A stretch of DNA of 64,000 nucleotides from Heliomicrobium modesticaldum Ice1. GTDB taxonomy: Bacteria > Bacillota > Desulfitobacteriia > Heliobacteriales > Heliobacteriaceae. The notes beneath the pieces were generated by a model. It did no database searches and was not told where the DNA came from. It worked only from the letters and a program-made list of their open reading frames with translations. This document shows, one piece after another, positions 17,252 to 26,703 of the stretch. Every line of letters begins with the position of its first letter. Positions within the stretch are counted from its first letter, which is position 1. The stretch is from positions 847,501 to 911,500 of the forward strand of contig NC_010337.2 of NCBI RefSeq assembly GCF_000019165.1, given 5' to 3'. The translations under genes and the position numbers were made by a program.

Positions 17252-19852
17252 TTATTGTCGGAATATGAAGCGAGCTCGCCCGCTTTGAGAATCACGGATA
17301 AAGAGGCAGGTGTCGTTGACGCGAAGATCGCTGCTGTCGATCAGATCTCGCTTGTCGATGACAACGGCGCCGTTCAAGCTGACCGTGGGGGTTGTGCTGT
17401 TGGGCAGCCAGCGGCGACTGGCATCCGACCAATCGCGCACTTGCTCCAGGACGACGCTATGGTCGGTGCTGTTGATGCTCTTGATGCGCGCCAAGGTCGT
17501 CCGATCCTGCGGCGGCTGTTCTGTGCTCGGCCCATCAGCTTGCAGCGCGATGGCCAGAACACTCCCGTTCTGGACGAAGGCATACAAATAGGTGTCATCG
17601 AACTGGCCCGATGGCCCTTGGCTCAGGAAGTCGCTGATGGGGATTCGCGACGATGTAGCGCCGCGGAAGTCATAGACGACGGTATTGTAGGTGGGTTTGA
17701 TCGAGTAGACCCCATCGGCTCCAGAGAAGCGGGTCCAGCTGTTGTCTCGATAGCGGCTGTAGAGTTGCAGCACAATTTTCCCGTTTTTGTCCATGGAGCG
17801 GATAGAGCCCTGCACCAGCCCATCCCCGACTTCGGTTGTTTGCATGTGGTCTTTATCGACGGTGATCAAGGCGGCTCGATACCCATTGCGTGTCGCGTCG
17901 GCAAATGCCAGGATCGGATCACCCTTTTGCAACTGCTTCGGATCGACAAGACGGCCATTGCGCAGGATGATGGTCGAGTTGTCGATGGACAGGTAGTTGC
18001 CATCAATATCGAGGCGCAGGCTGCCTCCCGGCACGTCGAGTTTGCTCACGCGATCATTGAAGGTCTCCATCGTTCCATTCAAAAGGGCCATCCGGGTGAT
18101 CGTCTTTCCGTCAAAGCCGTCGCTGGCGCTGAAGATGACTTTCCGGCCTTTGCCGTAGCGCAGGAAGGCTTCTTTGGCAACAGGTTGTCCGTTGATGCTG
18201 ACGGCGCCCGCTTGGCCGATGCGGCTTTGCATCTGACCGGCTTCACTCGTCCAGGTTCCGCCGACAAACTTGCTCACTTCGCGCAAGGTGATCCATTGGG
18301 TGACGGGGTTGATGTGGGTGATCGTTCCTCGGTATACGGCTTCGACTTTTCGATTGCGCACCGGTATCTCGATGACCGCGATCGCGCTACCACGATAGTC
18401 GGATAAGCGCAAGCTGACCGGATCGCCGATGGTGAGGTCGTCGAGGGTGGCGTATTCCTGTCCTTGGCGGACAACTACGCCGGGCGCATAGGGATAGTAG
18501 ACGTCTCGTCCTTGCTCATCGATGATCCGCACCCCGTTAGCCTCGACAGAGGACAGCCGACCCTGGCGAATCTTGCTTTCGTTCGGAATGGCGCCGGGAT
18601 CGGCCACAGGCAGGTCGGCCGTGATCGTGGTGATCCGATCGCCGGCAGCCTCGACGTGCAGGTAGGTACCGCCGGGGATATCTGCCATCTTCCGTTCTTC
18701 ACCGCTGATCCATATGTGCGCTCCCGGACTGAGTTGCCCTCGCTGGAGCCTGCCCCAGGGATCGAGGATGACGATCTGACCGGTCTGGGGGTCATGGTTC
18801 ATGAGGTTGCCTTCAAAGGTTCGGCTGCCGGGAAGGACTTTTAACAGGTAGGCACTGCTGATCTGTCCGTTGAGGGCCGGCAACGTATACAGTTCGCCTT
18901 GATCGCCAGGCGCTAAGGCGTATCCGTCTTTCGCACCCTCTTTCCATACAGCGATGCCTTCGCCCCAAGGGCTGGCGGCTGTAGAACCGTTGATCGCCAG
19001 GGCGGTCTTCTCCCCCCCCGGACCGACGAGATGGATCCGGCGGGTGCGAACGCCGCCCGGCGCCGGATCGGTGTCGTCGATGTCATTGACACTGACAGGG
19101 ATGATGAGGCGATTTTGTGCCGGCAAGGCTTTTTTCAGCCCGTTGACCAGGACGAAAGCGCCTTCCGCTCTGGTGACGGGTTGCTTCGGCAGGAACACCA
19201 TCTGGCCCTTTTCCATGCGGCCATTGATCAGCCCTTCCCGCAAAGCGGTCTCTATGTAAGGGACGGAGTCGGCGTTCAAAAGGTTCCAGTCTGTGTAGGT
19301 GTAGGTATTGACGACTCCTTCCTTGACGGGCGGGAGTTGCAAGCCTTTCACGGTCCACAAGGCCAGTTCTTCCCGGGTCACCGGGTCATCCCAGGTCCCC
19401 GTCAGCGGCCGCGCCGGGTTGCCCAAGAGACCTTTAGCTTGGGCGATGTCGATGATCCGCCGTCCCCAGACAGTCCATGTGTCGCCAGTGAGGGGTCGTT
19501 TCCCCGGCGTCTGTAATTCGGGCATCCAACCCGCCAACCGGGCGATGCCCAACAAGGCGTCTCGTTTGGAGAACAGGGCATCGGGATTGGCTTTGCCCTG
19601 GCTGTCGGCCACAATGAGTCCGTGCACCCCGGCCATGAAGAGGGACTCCTCTGCCCAATGTCCTGCCGTATCGGTGAACGTCGCCCCCTGGATCAGGTTC
19701 GAGGCGTAGGAAACTCCGGCGATTTGGTTCGGCAGTACAGCCTGCGCCGCCGCCGCTGTCGACGTTGCCGACAGCGGCGTTAACGTCAACGGCGTCAGCA
19801 TCAAGGCGGCACTCAGATACAGGGCGTGCGTTTTATGGGACACTCTCGTCAT
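17252..19852 (-). CDS. Secreted protein with N-terminal SLH-like domains and long beta-rich region
   Basis: ATG 19852 is chosen; the in-frame GTG 19864 overlaps the only ribosome-site-like sequence (AGAGGTG). The 866-residue product has a signal peptide (about 1-36), then SLH-like repeats near the N-terminus (TDTAGHWAEESLFMAGVHGL; DPVTREELALWTVKGLQL; YIETALREGLINGRM with PVTRAEGAFVLVNGL), and about 600 residues of beta-rich sequence with no recognised fold. Fragments such as VNGLKKAL and repeated IVLREGR-type turns suggest internal duplication but I cannot define units. With SLH at the N-terminus its topology is the reverse of the two downstream proteins. Confidence 0.82.
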   Translation of the reverse strand: MTRVSHKTHALYLSAALMLTPLTLTPLSATSTAAAAQAVLPNQIAGVSYASNLIQGATFTDTAGHWAEESLFMAGVHGLIVADSQGKANPDALFSKRDALLGIARLAGWMPELQTPGKRPLTGDTWTVWGRRIIDIAQAKGLLGNPARPLTGTWDDPVTREELALWTVKGLQLPPVKEGVVNTYTYTDWNLLNADSVPYIETALREGLINGRMEKGQMVFLPKQPVTRAEGAFVLVNGLKKALPAQNRLIIPVSVNDIDDTDPAPGGVRTRRIHLVGPGGEKTALAINGSTAASPWGEGIAVWKEGAKDGYALAPGDQGELYTLPALNGQISSAYLLKVLPGSRTFEGNLMNHDPQTGQIVILDPWGRLQRGQLSPGAHIWISGEERKMADIPGGTYLHVEAAGDRITTITADLPVADPGAIPNESKIRQGRLSSVEANGVRIIDEQGRDVYYPYAPGVVVRQGQEYATLDDLTIGDPVSLRLSDYRGSAIAVIEIPVRNRKVEAVYRGTITHINPVTQWITLREVSKFVGGTWTSEAGQMQSRIGQAGAVSINGQPVAKEAFLRYGKGRKVIFSASDGFDGKTITRMALLNGTMETFNDRVSKLDVPGGSLRLDIDGNYLSIDNSTIILRNGRLVDPKQLQKGDPILAFADATRNGYRAALITVDKDHMQTTEVGDGLVQGSIRSMDKNGKIVLQLYSRYRDNSWTRFSGADGVYSIKPTYNTVVYDFRGATSSRIPISDFLSQGPSGQFDDTYLYAFVQNGSVLAIALQADGPSTEQPPQDRTTLARIKSINSTDHSVVLEQVRDWSDASRRWLPNSTTPTVSLNGAVVIDKRDLIDSSDLRVNDTCLFIRDSQSGRARFIFRQ

Positions 19853-19907
19853 GGAATATTGCACCTCTTATTCATCGCGCCTCGTTTGCTGTTCTGTATC
19901 ACACCCG

Positions 19908-22900
19908 TTAATCGGCAAAGATAGCGTAATATCCGGCGCGGTTTACGGCAGCCGACAGCGCGACGGGATCGATAAAGGATTCTACGCGGACCCATGTGCG
20001 ACTCATGCCATCGTAGTAGTATAGGTTCGGTCTCTTGCCGAGTGGCGGCGTCTGGTAGTTCAGTGTCAATGTGAGCGCTTGCGTAAAGCGGGCCGGCGCA
20101 AAGGCTTCTTTGTCTTTCTCATAGATCAATTGAACTTCAAAGACTTTGGAGATGGGCCTGCGGAAGCGGTTGCTCAACAAGGCGCGTTCTGCCTGCTCGG
20201 CAGGGGCCGGTCCCACTTGGAGAGTGCCTTGGCTATCGGTCAGGTTGCCACCATTGTAGCGGATGGCCAGGGGCGGTATCAGCACCTTCCACTCGCCGCT
20301 GTCGAGGAGCACCGGGTTGGCATACCCCTGGGCGTCGGGCGCAAAGGAGACGGCTTTGGTTTTGGCTGCCCCCATGGCGCCGGTCCGCAGGTCGTAGTAT
20401 TTTTCAACCTTCTTGCGCAGGATCAATTTGGCGCCTTGCGGCGTGATGACGACCTCGCTATCCGGTTGCCCGAAACCATCGAAGCCGCTTTCATCGGTGG
20501 TGGTGGCGGACACCTCTTCCGAATAGGGTCCAAGGCCGATCGAAGAGATGGCGCGGACACGAAACCAGTACTTGGTCTTCGGGAGCAGCCCCTTCACGAG
20601 GGTGTAGAGTTGATCGCCTTGTTTGCGGTCTGTAGGGACGTTCTCATAAAGGCGGTAGTTGCCCCGTTCCCCCTCCGACAGTTCTACTTCATACGCCTTG
20701 GCCATGTTGACGGCCGGCCAGGAGAGGCGGATGGTGTCTTTGCTGACCGCTTTGGCGATGATGACCGGCGCCTCTTCCGGCAATCCGTCATCTTTGTAAT
20801 AAGTGAATCCGTTCGTCAGTGTATGGGAACTGCCGTCAGGGTTGGTGACGGTTACGTCGACAGCGGCTTTGGTGTTATCTCCCGGTATGGCCGGACCAGG
20901 CGGCGTCTTGACGCGGATGACGCTGTCTTCCGTGGAGAGGACCGTTGCTGCCGTCGCACCGAAGGTCACTTTTGCACCGGTGACAAAGCCTCTCCCGTTG
21001 ATGACCACTTCAGTGCTCCCTGAAGCAGGACCGGCGTTCGGCTTGATCGATTCGATCAAGGGCATCTGGGTGTAGGTGAACTTCTGGTACAGATGCCCTT
21101 CTGAGCCGTCCGGATTGATGACGGTGATGTCCACCTTGCCCACCTCATGGGGCGGGATCAGGATAGACAGTTCTTTAGGGGTGACGCTGGTGACTGTCGC
21201 TTCCACATTGCCGAAGAGCACCTGCGGCATTCCGCCTTCCTGGATGAAGCCTTTGGAGTTGGCATTGATCGCGGCGGTGATCACTGCCGGCAGGTTGCCG
21301 TCGGTAGGGGCGCGGTCGGGCGTGATGCGAACCAGGTCCAGTCCGCCTTTTGGTTTGGTGTAGGTAAAGGAGTCTGTGGCGACGCCGCTCGTGCAGTCGA
21401 GGCGGCTAACGGCCGTGACCTGAACGGGGAATTCCTTCTTGTCCTGCCAAGCCGGGTCGGTAGGCCAGGGGTAGGCGGGGAGGACGACTTCCCACTCCCA
21501 TTGATCTGTCAGGCTGTTTCCCGGGGTGATGAGGCGCACCGGTTCACTGCTCAGATCCTTGTTCGGGTCAGCCGGGTAGTTGATATCTCCGTTGGCGTCA
21601 TTGGGCATGACCCGGATGCCGCCAAAGACGAAGTAGGGCCACTGTTCTTTTTTGTTCCAATCGATGAGCAGGTTGGTCATCTTGATGCGCACAGGCGTGC
21701 CGCCGATGGCCGAACCGCTTGTCGGTTCAATGGCGTTGATGACCGGTCCCTGTTCATCATTGAACAGGCGGAATTTTCCGCTCCAGGTTACCCGCTGCCC
21801 ATCCGGGTTATAGATGTGAATGGGAATCCAGTGATTGGGGTCCTTCTCATTGTAATAGTTGAAGAGTTTACTCAACAGGGGAACGGTAACACGGTAGACA
21901 CCGCGTCGAGTCGTTGCGTCGTATGTGACCACTTCAATCCCTGTCCCGCTGACGTCTTCGCCGATGCGCGTCTTGGTCACGTCATAGGGGCCGGTTCCGG
22001 GAGTCCGGTTGCTTTCGCCGAAGCGGACGATGAAGCCTGTTCCGTCATAGACGAGATCCTTGGCGTCAATATAGATGACAGGGCGGGTCGGATCGTCCAC
22101 ATCTGCACCGCAAGGGGAAATGGCGGTGATGGCGGGGTTCGTCCCTGTGTAGACAAAGCCCTTTTTCAATGTGGCTGTGCCAAAGTCCCAGTTGGTGACG
22201 GTCACATCTTTGGCGCCGCTGCTGTTGACAGGGACGACGGCTTCGATGGTTTGATCATTCAGCTTTTTAACTGACTTGGCCGGGACGCCGCCGAAGGTCA
22301 CTTGCGGCAGGACGATGATTGTCGAGCCTGGAGCCACTGTTTTGGCGCCTTCGATGGTCTGGAAGGTGATCGGCTTATCGGTGTTGTTGCGAATCGTATC
22401 GCGGAAGTCGTTGCCTTGGATCACGACGGTGATGCCGCCTGTCGTTGTGCCATTGTTCGGGCTCACTGATGCGACCGACGGTGTGCTTCCCGGCGCGACA
22501 TAGAGGTACCCCTCTGCTTCGGTGAATCCGGAGCCGCCGTCGGGGTTGGAGATGACGACCCGTTTCCATCCCACCGTATGGGCCGGCGTGCGCACATAGA
22601 TGTTTTTGTAGGCGGCGCCGTTGCTGGGATCGGTATCGTCGGAGGTCGGCAACACCTGGATCAGAGGCGCCTCTTTACCGCCGATGAAGATCTTGCCTCC
22701 ATCGCGGTAATCACTCACCTTGACGGCGATCTCTGTGCCGCCCGTCGTCGGACCATACCGGGGGGTGACGCTGTCGATGCGAGGGTAGCTATCCACCATC
22801 TTATAGGTGTAGGCGCCCTTCAGCAGTGCCGTCGCGCCATCGGGGTTCATGACGCGGACATCGACGGGGCCCGGCTGTCCATTCGGCGACGGCGGGGCGA

Positions 22901-25493
22901 ATACTTCGATGAGGTTGGCTGTCACCCGGTGCGCTTTCACTTCTTGCGATCCAAAGTAGACGACCGTGTTATCGACCGTGTTCCCGTCGCTGCCAGCGCG
23001 TCCATCGTTGCCGGTGCCCGGGATGAAACCGCTCCCCAAGATGACGACATAGGTCCCGCCGGTGACGCTGCCGACAGCAGGTTGGAGCGAGTCTGCTTTG
23101 GGGGTGCTTGATGTGTTTTTGTACTGGAAGCCCCTATAAGGCGGGGAAGCGCTGGCGTCCCATATGTTCATGACACGGATGGGGATGGGGATGCCGATGT
23201 TGGTGTTATCGTCGAGAAAGGGGTAAATCTCTTTGACAGGCGGAACAATGACATGCAGCTCTTTGTCGCTGACTCGTGTGACCTTGCCCGGTCCGGAAAC
23301 GGGTGTATTGGCAAAGTAGACGACGGCGTCTTCATCAAAATCGTTGCCGGTGATGATCACTTCAATGTTGCCGCCCCTTGGCGATTTTGACGGGACGACG
23401 GAATCGATCTGGGGGGAGCGTTGGGGATCGCGGATGAAGAATCCGTCTTTGTAGGTGTAGCTCTCGCCATCGGGGTTAACGATCGTGATAAAAGCATCGT
23501 CCGTCGGAGTCAGCGTTCCTGCCGGGAGACTGTCGGGCAGACGGAAAAACAGTTCTGTCGGGGAGTTCCACTGGATGCTGTAGACGTTGTCCACAACGTT
23601 ATCGGGGACAGCGTAGTTGTTGACGCCGGCCTTATCGTTGATGAAGATTTGGAGCCCTTTCATGAAGTCTTGACCGTTGAGTCGGACGATGTTACCGCCT
23701 TTTGTTCCGACTTTTGACGGTTCCGGCTTGGTGATTTTCGGAAGGCTCAAGTAGGTGAATTGAACATCCTGTTCATTTGTCTCACCGCCATCGGGGTTCC
23801 GCACCTTGATTCGATAGGTTCCAGGCTCCGGCCATGTGGGAAAGGTGACTTCCAATATCTGAGGGTTGATATACGTTACGCTGTTTGCCGGCAATGGCCG
23901 TTCGCCGACAAAAACCTGAGGCGGCGCTCCGCTCGCATTGCTGTAAAACTCGGTTCCCTTTATGTAGGTTTTATAGGGACTGTCCCGCTTCGTCTTGGCT
24001 GTCTTATCTGGGGAGGCTGTGCTGTTCGGATCGGTGACAAAACCGGTAAGGGTAGGTCGGCTCTGGTACGGCAGATAGGTGAAGGATCTATATGTGCTGG
24101 TGCCGTATCGAGTGATCACTTTAATCTCCCATGACCCCACCGGACCGGGGGGAACTTTCACCTTCAGCTTGCCTTTGCCTTCAATCGTGACGGCGTCGGA
24201 ACTGTTTGATGTGCTCGATGGCCCAAAGCGAACTTGCGGGTAGCTGGGCAAGCCTTGGACGGTGCGCGTGGTTCCGTCGAATTTGTCCTGATCAAATTTC
24301 TGTCCGTCATCGTAGATGGTGATTTCTTTGACGTTCCCATTGCTATCTTTGCCATCCATAAAAGCTTGCCGGTCAGTGCCTTCGATCCGTAGGCGGTAGG
24401 GATTCTTAACCAGCCAAAAGGCTTGTTGCTCGACCGTGAGGAATCCATCTGTATTGCGCAGGCCAACGGACACAGGTGTAAATCCGTCTTGGTTGACCAG
24501 GTTCAACCCGGTGAGGCGAACCTGAATCGATTGCGGAGAACCGGTCGTATCGGCGCTTTCAATAGGGTACTTGATTCCATTGATGTAGGCTTCCATGTTC
24601 TGTGTCCCGCTCGACGTCTTGAAGTTGAGGCCGCTGATCTTGATGAGGTAGCCTTTTTGCCCATTCTGGTCATACAGGTCATCCGGATCGGCTGAACCCC
24701 ACTGTTTCTGCGGTGCTGAACCGTCTGTTGGCGCATAGGGAAAAAGGTTCTCTACAGCGTGGATAGTTGGCAGATTGGGCGTCCCGCCCGGCCAAAAGTT
24801 AAAGGGACCAAACACTTTCTGGTAGGACCGGTTGATTTCCACTGCCTCCGTTTGCCCCGTCAGTTCGGTGCTTCCCTTGTTGATTTTATTTTCTTCACGC
24901 AGATAGGCATTGAAGGTGCCAAAGGTCGTGGTGACTGGTGAGTCAAATCTGATTTTCGTGTTATCGATCACTGTCGCATTCTTTGGCGGCGAGTCTCCGG
25001 CGTTGATGATGTATGTTGTTCCTGGATCATTTTTGAAGTTGCTCCCTACAATCTCTCGCTGACCGGGGTTGCTGACATCGATGTTGTAGGAGCCAATCAG
25101 GTTTGTGATGCTAAAGGGCGGATCCATATCGATCGCATTCTTCACTGTCACGAAGTCGGTTGTGCCTTTGCTGACTGTCAGGTCGTATTTCTGTCCCGAG
25201 AGTAATCCGGTTGGCAGATCTAAGGTGACTGTGCTGCTCGCACTGGTGATCTTGGGGAATGTAAACTGTCCGCCACCGATATCGATCACGGCGCCTTCCA
25301 AGGACTGATTTGCTCGGATGGTCAATCGCCGGGTCAATCCGTCGCCGTAGCTGTAGTCGATGCTTTGTATTGCAAAAGAAGCCGCCTCTGCTTTGGGCAG
25401 CCATTGTCCGGGCACGCTGAACAGTTGTATGAAAAAAAGGAAGAGCGTCCATAGCGAAACGATTCGCTTTTGTTGTGTTCCTAACGCGCTCAA
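19908..25493 (-). CDS. Giant secreted TIG/IPT-repeat protein with fibronectin-III domain
   Basis: This very large protein (about 1861 residues from TTG 25493) has a signal peptide and a long series of TIG/IPT Ig-like domains: recurring PxIxSVxPxxGPxxGGTEV-type openings occur at least eight times between about 570 and 1575 (for example IDSVVPSKSPRGGNIEVI, VASVSPNNGTTTGGITVV, IESIKPNAGPASGSTEVV). A fibronectin-III domain (about 1570-1665, GLLPKTKYWFRVRAISSIGL) and a C-terminal beta region follow; no SLH repeat is seen. GTG 25532 is also in frame but lies inside a hairpin with no ribosome site, whereas TTG 25493 follows AAGGGGGA by eight bases. It heads the surface cluster. Adhesive or scaffold function is inference. 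Confidence 0.85.
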   Translation of the reverse strand: MSALGTQQKRIVSLWTLFLFFIQLFSVPGQWLPKAEAASFAIQSIDYSYGDGLTRRLTIRANQSLEGAVIDIGGGQFTFPKITSASSTVTLDLPTGLLSGQKYDLTVSKGTTDFVTVKNAIDMDPPFSITNLIGSYNIDVSNPGQREIVGSNFKNDPGTTYIINAGDSPPKNATVIDNTKIRFDSPVTTTFGTFNAYLREENKINKGSTELTGQTEAVEINRSYQKVFGPFNFWPGGTPNLPTIHAVENLFPYAPTDGSAPQKQWGSADPDDLYDQNGQKGYLIKISGLNFKTSSGTQNMEAYINGIKYPIESADTTGSPQSIQVRLTGLNLVNQDGFTPVSVGLRNTDGFLTVEQQAFWLVKNPYRLRIEGTDRQAFMDGKDSNGNVKEITIYDDGQKFDQDKFDGTTRTVQGLPSYPQVRFGPSSTSNSSDAVTIEGKGKLKVKVPPGPVGSWEIKVITRYGTSTYRSFTYLPYQSRPTLTGFVTDPNSTASPDKTAKTKRDSPYKTYIKGTEFYSNASGAPPQVFVGERPLPANSVTYINPQILEVTFPTWPEPGTYRIKVRNPDGGETNEQDVQFTYLSLPKITKPEPSKVGTKGGNIVRLNGQDFMKGLQIFINDKAGVNNYAVPDNVVDNVYSIQWNSPTELFFRLPDSLPAGTLTPTDDAFITIVNPDGESYTYKDGFFIRDPQRSPQIDSVVPSKSPRGGNIEVIITGNDFDEDAVVYFANTPVSGPGKVTRVSDKELHVIVPPVKEIYPFLDDNTNIGIPIPIRVMNIWDASASPPYRGFQYKNTSSTPKADSLQPAVGSVTGGTYVVILGSGFIPGTGNDGRAGSDGNTVDNTVVYFGSQEVKAHRVTANLIEVFAPPSPNGQPGPVDVRVMNPDGATALLKGAYTYKMVDSYPRIDSVTPRYGPTTGGTEIAVKVSDYRDGGKIFIGGKEAPLIQVLPTSDDTDPSNGAAYKNIYVRTPAHTVGWKRVVISNPDGGSGFTEAEGYLYVAPGSTPSVASVSPNNGTTTGGITVVIQGNDFRDTIRNNTDKPITFQTIEGAKTVAPGSTIIVLPQVTFGGVPAKSVKKLNDQTIEAVVPVNSSGAKDVTVTNWDFGTATLKKGFVYTGTNPAITAISPCGADVDDPTRPVIYIDAKDLVYDGTGFIVRFGESNRTPGTGPYDVTKTRIGEDVSGTGIEVVTYDATTRRGVYRVTVPLLSKLFNYYNEKDPNHWIPIHIYNPDGQRVTWSGKFRLFNDEQGPVINAIEPTSGSAIGGTPVRIKMTNLLIDWNKKEQWPYFVFGGIRVMPNDANGDINYPADPNKDLSSEPVRLITPGNSLTDQWEWEVVLPAYPWPTDPAWQDKKEFPVQVTAVSRLDCTSGVATDSFTYTKPKGGLDLVRITPDRAPTDGNLPAVITAAINANSKGFIQEGGMPQVLFGNVEATVTSVTPKELSILIPPHEVGKVDITVINPDGSEGHLYQKFTYTQMPLIESIKPNAGPASGSTEVVINGRGFVTGAKVTFGATAATVLSTEDSVIRVKTPPGPAIPGDNTKAAVDVTVTNPDGSSHTLTNGFTYYKDDGLPEEAPVIIAKAVSKDTIRLSWPAVNMAKAYEVELSEGERGNYRLYENVPTDRKQGDQLYTLVKGLLPKTKYWFRVRAISSIGLGPYSEEVSATTTDESGFDGFGQPDSEVVITPQGAKLILRKKVEKYYDLRTGAMGAAKTKAVSFAPDAQGYANPVLLDSGEWKVLIPPLAIRYNGGNLTDSQGTLQVGPAPAEQAERALLSNRFRRPISKVFEVQLIYEKDKEAFAPARFTQALTLTLNYQTPPLGKRPNLYYYDGMSRTWVRVESFIDPVALSAAVNRAGYYAIFAD

Positions 25494-25528
25494 CCCTGCT
25501 TCCCCCTTTTTCGTCAAACTATAGCCAA

Positions 25529-25557
25529 ACACCCTCTAGGTGATGTCTAGAGGGTGT
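25529..25557 (-). terminator. 11-bp inverted repeat between flgG and the TIG protein gene
   Basis: ACACCCTCTAG and CTAGAGGGTGT form a perfect stem with a 7-nt loop. On the minus strand it lies about 60 bases past the flgG stop and before the TIG gene, followed by a short TTTGG. It may end flgG transcription or act as a leader hairpin. The in-frame GTG 25532 lies inside it. Confidence 0.45.
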
Positions 25558-25616
25558 CTGGCTGTAATTCCGTTGCAAAACCGATGTGGGGATCAGATGC
25601 CTAATCTTTATTGAAG

Positions 25617-26393
25617 TTACCGTTTCAGATTATTCGCCTGCCCCAGCATCTCATCGGCTGTCTGGATCGCCTTGGTGTTCACCTCATAGGCCCGCTGGGC
25701 CGTGATCATGGCGACCATCTCATCGACGACCTGCACGTTCGACGACTCCAGGTAGCGCTGGGCGATCCTTCCGCGGCCATCGGCGCCGGCATCGCCGCCG
25801 ATGGCTTCGCCGGAGGCTTCGGACTGGGTGAGCAGGTTGCGTCCCTCGCGGTTGAGACCTGCCGGGTTGGGGAAGGTGTAGAGCTGGATCCGCTGCCCTG
25901 TGTCGACCCGCTCGCCAACAGCATTCTTATAGGAGATCATCCCGTCGGCGTTGATATCCAGATCGGTGGCGCCCTCCGGCAAGGGGTCGAAGCCGTCGAG
26001 GCGGAGGCCGTCGGCGTTGACCAGGTAGCCCTCCTTGTCCAGCTTGAAGCTGCCATCACGTGTGTAAAAAGGCACGGCGTCATTGTTCGGGTTGATCAAT
26101 CGGAAGTAGCCCTCGCCGGTGATGGCCAGGTCATAGGGGTTGTCGGTCTGGACCATGTTGCCGCTGGAGATGATGGTGGTGATGGAGCTGGGACGGACGC
26201 CGGCACCGACCTGCATCCCTGTGGGCACCTGGGCGGTGGCGGTCCGGATCGTGCTGTAGAGCAGGTCCTGGAACTCGGCCCGGCTCTTTTTGTAACCGTT
26301 CGTGTTGACGTTGGCCAGGTTGTTGGAGATCGTATCCATGTTCAACTGCTGAGCGATCATGCCTGTCGCCGACGAGTACAAGGCGCGCATCAT
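25617..26393 (-). CDS. flgG: Flagellar distal rod protein FlgG (FlhP-type)
   Basis: The 258-residue protein carries the rod/hook N-terminal signature (ALYSSATGMIAQQLNMDTIS, NNLANVNTNGYKKSRAEFQD), the central SAF/FlgG motifs (NPYDLAITGEGYF, GYLVNADGLRL) and the C-terminal coiled coil (SNVQVVDEMVAMITAQRAYE). FlgG assembles into the distal rod outside the membrane. Its position after an FlgF-like gene and near mbl and spoIIID matches the flhO-flhP pair of Bacillus subtilis. A GGAGAGGTG site precedes the double ATG. No other flagellar operon genes are nearby. Confidence 0.93.
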   Translation of the reverse strand: MMRALYSSATGMIAQQLNMDTISNNLANVNTNGYKKSRAEFQDLLYSTIRTATAQVPTGMQVGAGVRPSSITTIISSGNMVQTDNPYDLAITGEGYFRLINPNNDAVPFYTRDGSFKLDKEGYLVNADGLRLDGFDPLPEGATDLDINADGMISYKNAVGERVDTGQRIQLYTFPNPAGLNREGRNLLTQSEASGEAIGGDAGADGRGRIAQRYLESSNVQVVDEMVAMITAQRAYEVNTKAIQTADEMLGQANNLKR

Positions 26394-26703
26394 AAGGGTT
26401 CACCTCTCCGTCAATTAGGATCAACGATAACCTATATCGATCGTTCCGAGGATCGATCGATCCGACCGAAGTTCAATCAATTCGAAGATCGTCCAATCCG
26501 AAGATCGATCAGTCAGAAGATCGCCCAATCTGAAGATCGTCCGATCCGGAAATCATTCAATCCGAAGATCGAGCGTTCCAACGATCGTTCGATCCGAAGA
26601 ACGAGCGATCCAAAGACCAATCAATCCAAAGACCAATCGATTCCAAATACGCTCAATCTGAAGACCCTCCCGGGCTTCTGCAAAACAGTCTGGCCCGCTT
26701 ATC
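26394..26703. other. Intergenic region between flgF and flgG, mostly degenerate repeats
   Basis: The 310-bp gap is filled from about 26437 to 26666 by a degenerate 16-bp tandem repeat and otherwise contains the flgG ribosome site. No gene was found. Confidence 0.8.
26437..26666. repeat. Degenerate 16-bp tandem repeat array
   Basis: Roughly a dozen copies of a 16-bp unit with consensus near ATCGNNCAATCCGAAG lie head to tail; clear copies include ATCGTCCAATCCGAAG, ATCGCCCAATCTGAAG and ATCATTCAATCCGAAG. Divergence is mainly at the third to ninth positions, and one interruption of about 20 bases occurs near 26470. There are no unique spacers, so it is not a CRISPR array. Confidence 0.85.

Noticed and set aside
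17201-18406. Plus-strand open frame of about 400 codons opposite an SLH gene
   Set aside because: No ribosome site or recognisable domain; it mirrors the biased codon use of the minus-strand gene.
7955-25493. Prophage or conjugative element in the surface cluster
   Set aside because: No integrase, capsid, relaxase or attachment repeats; all genes fit an envelope role.
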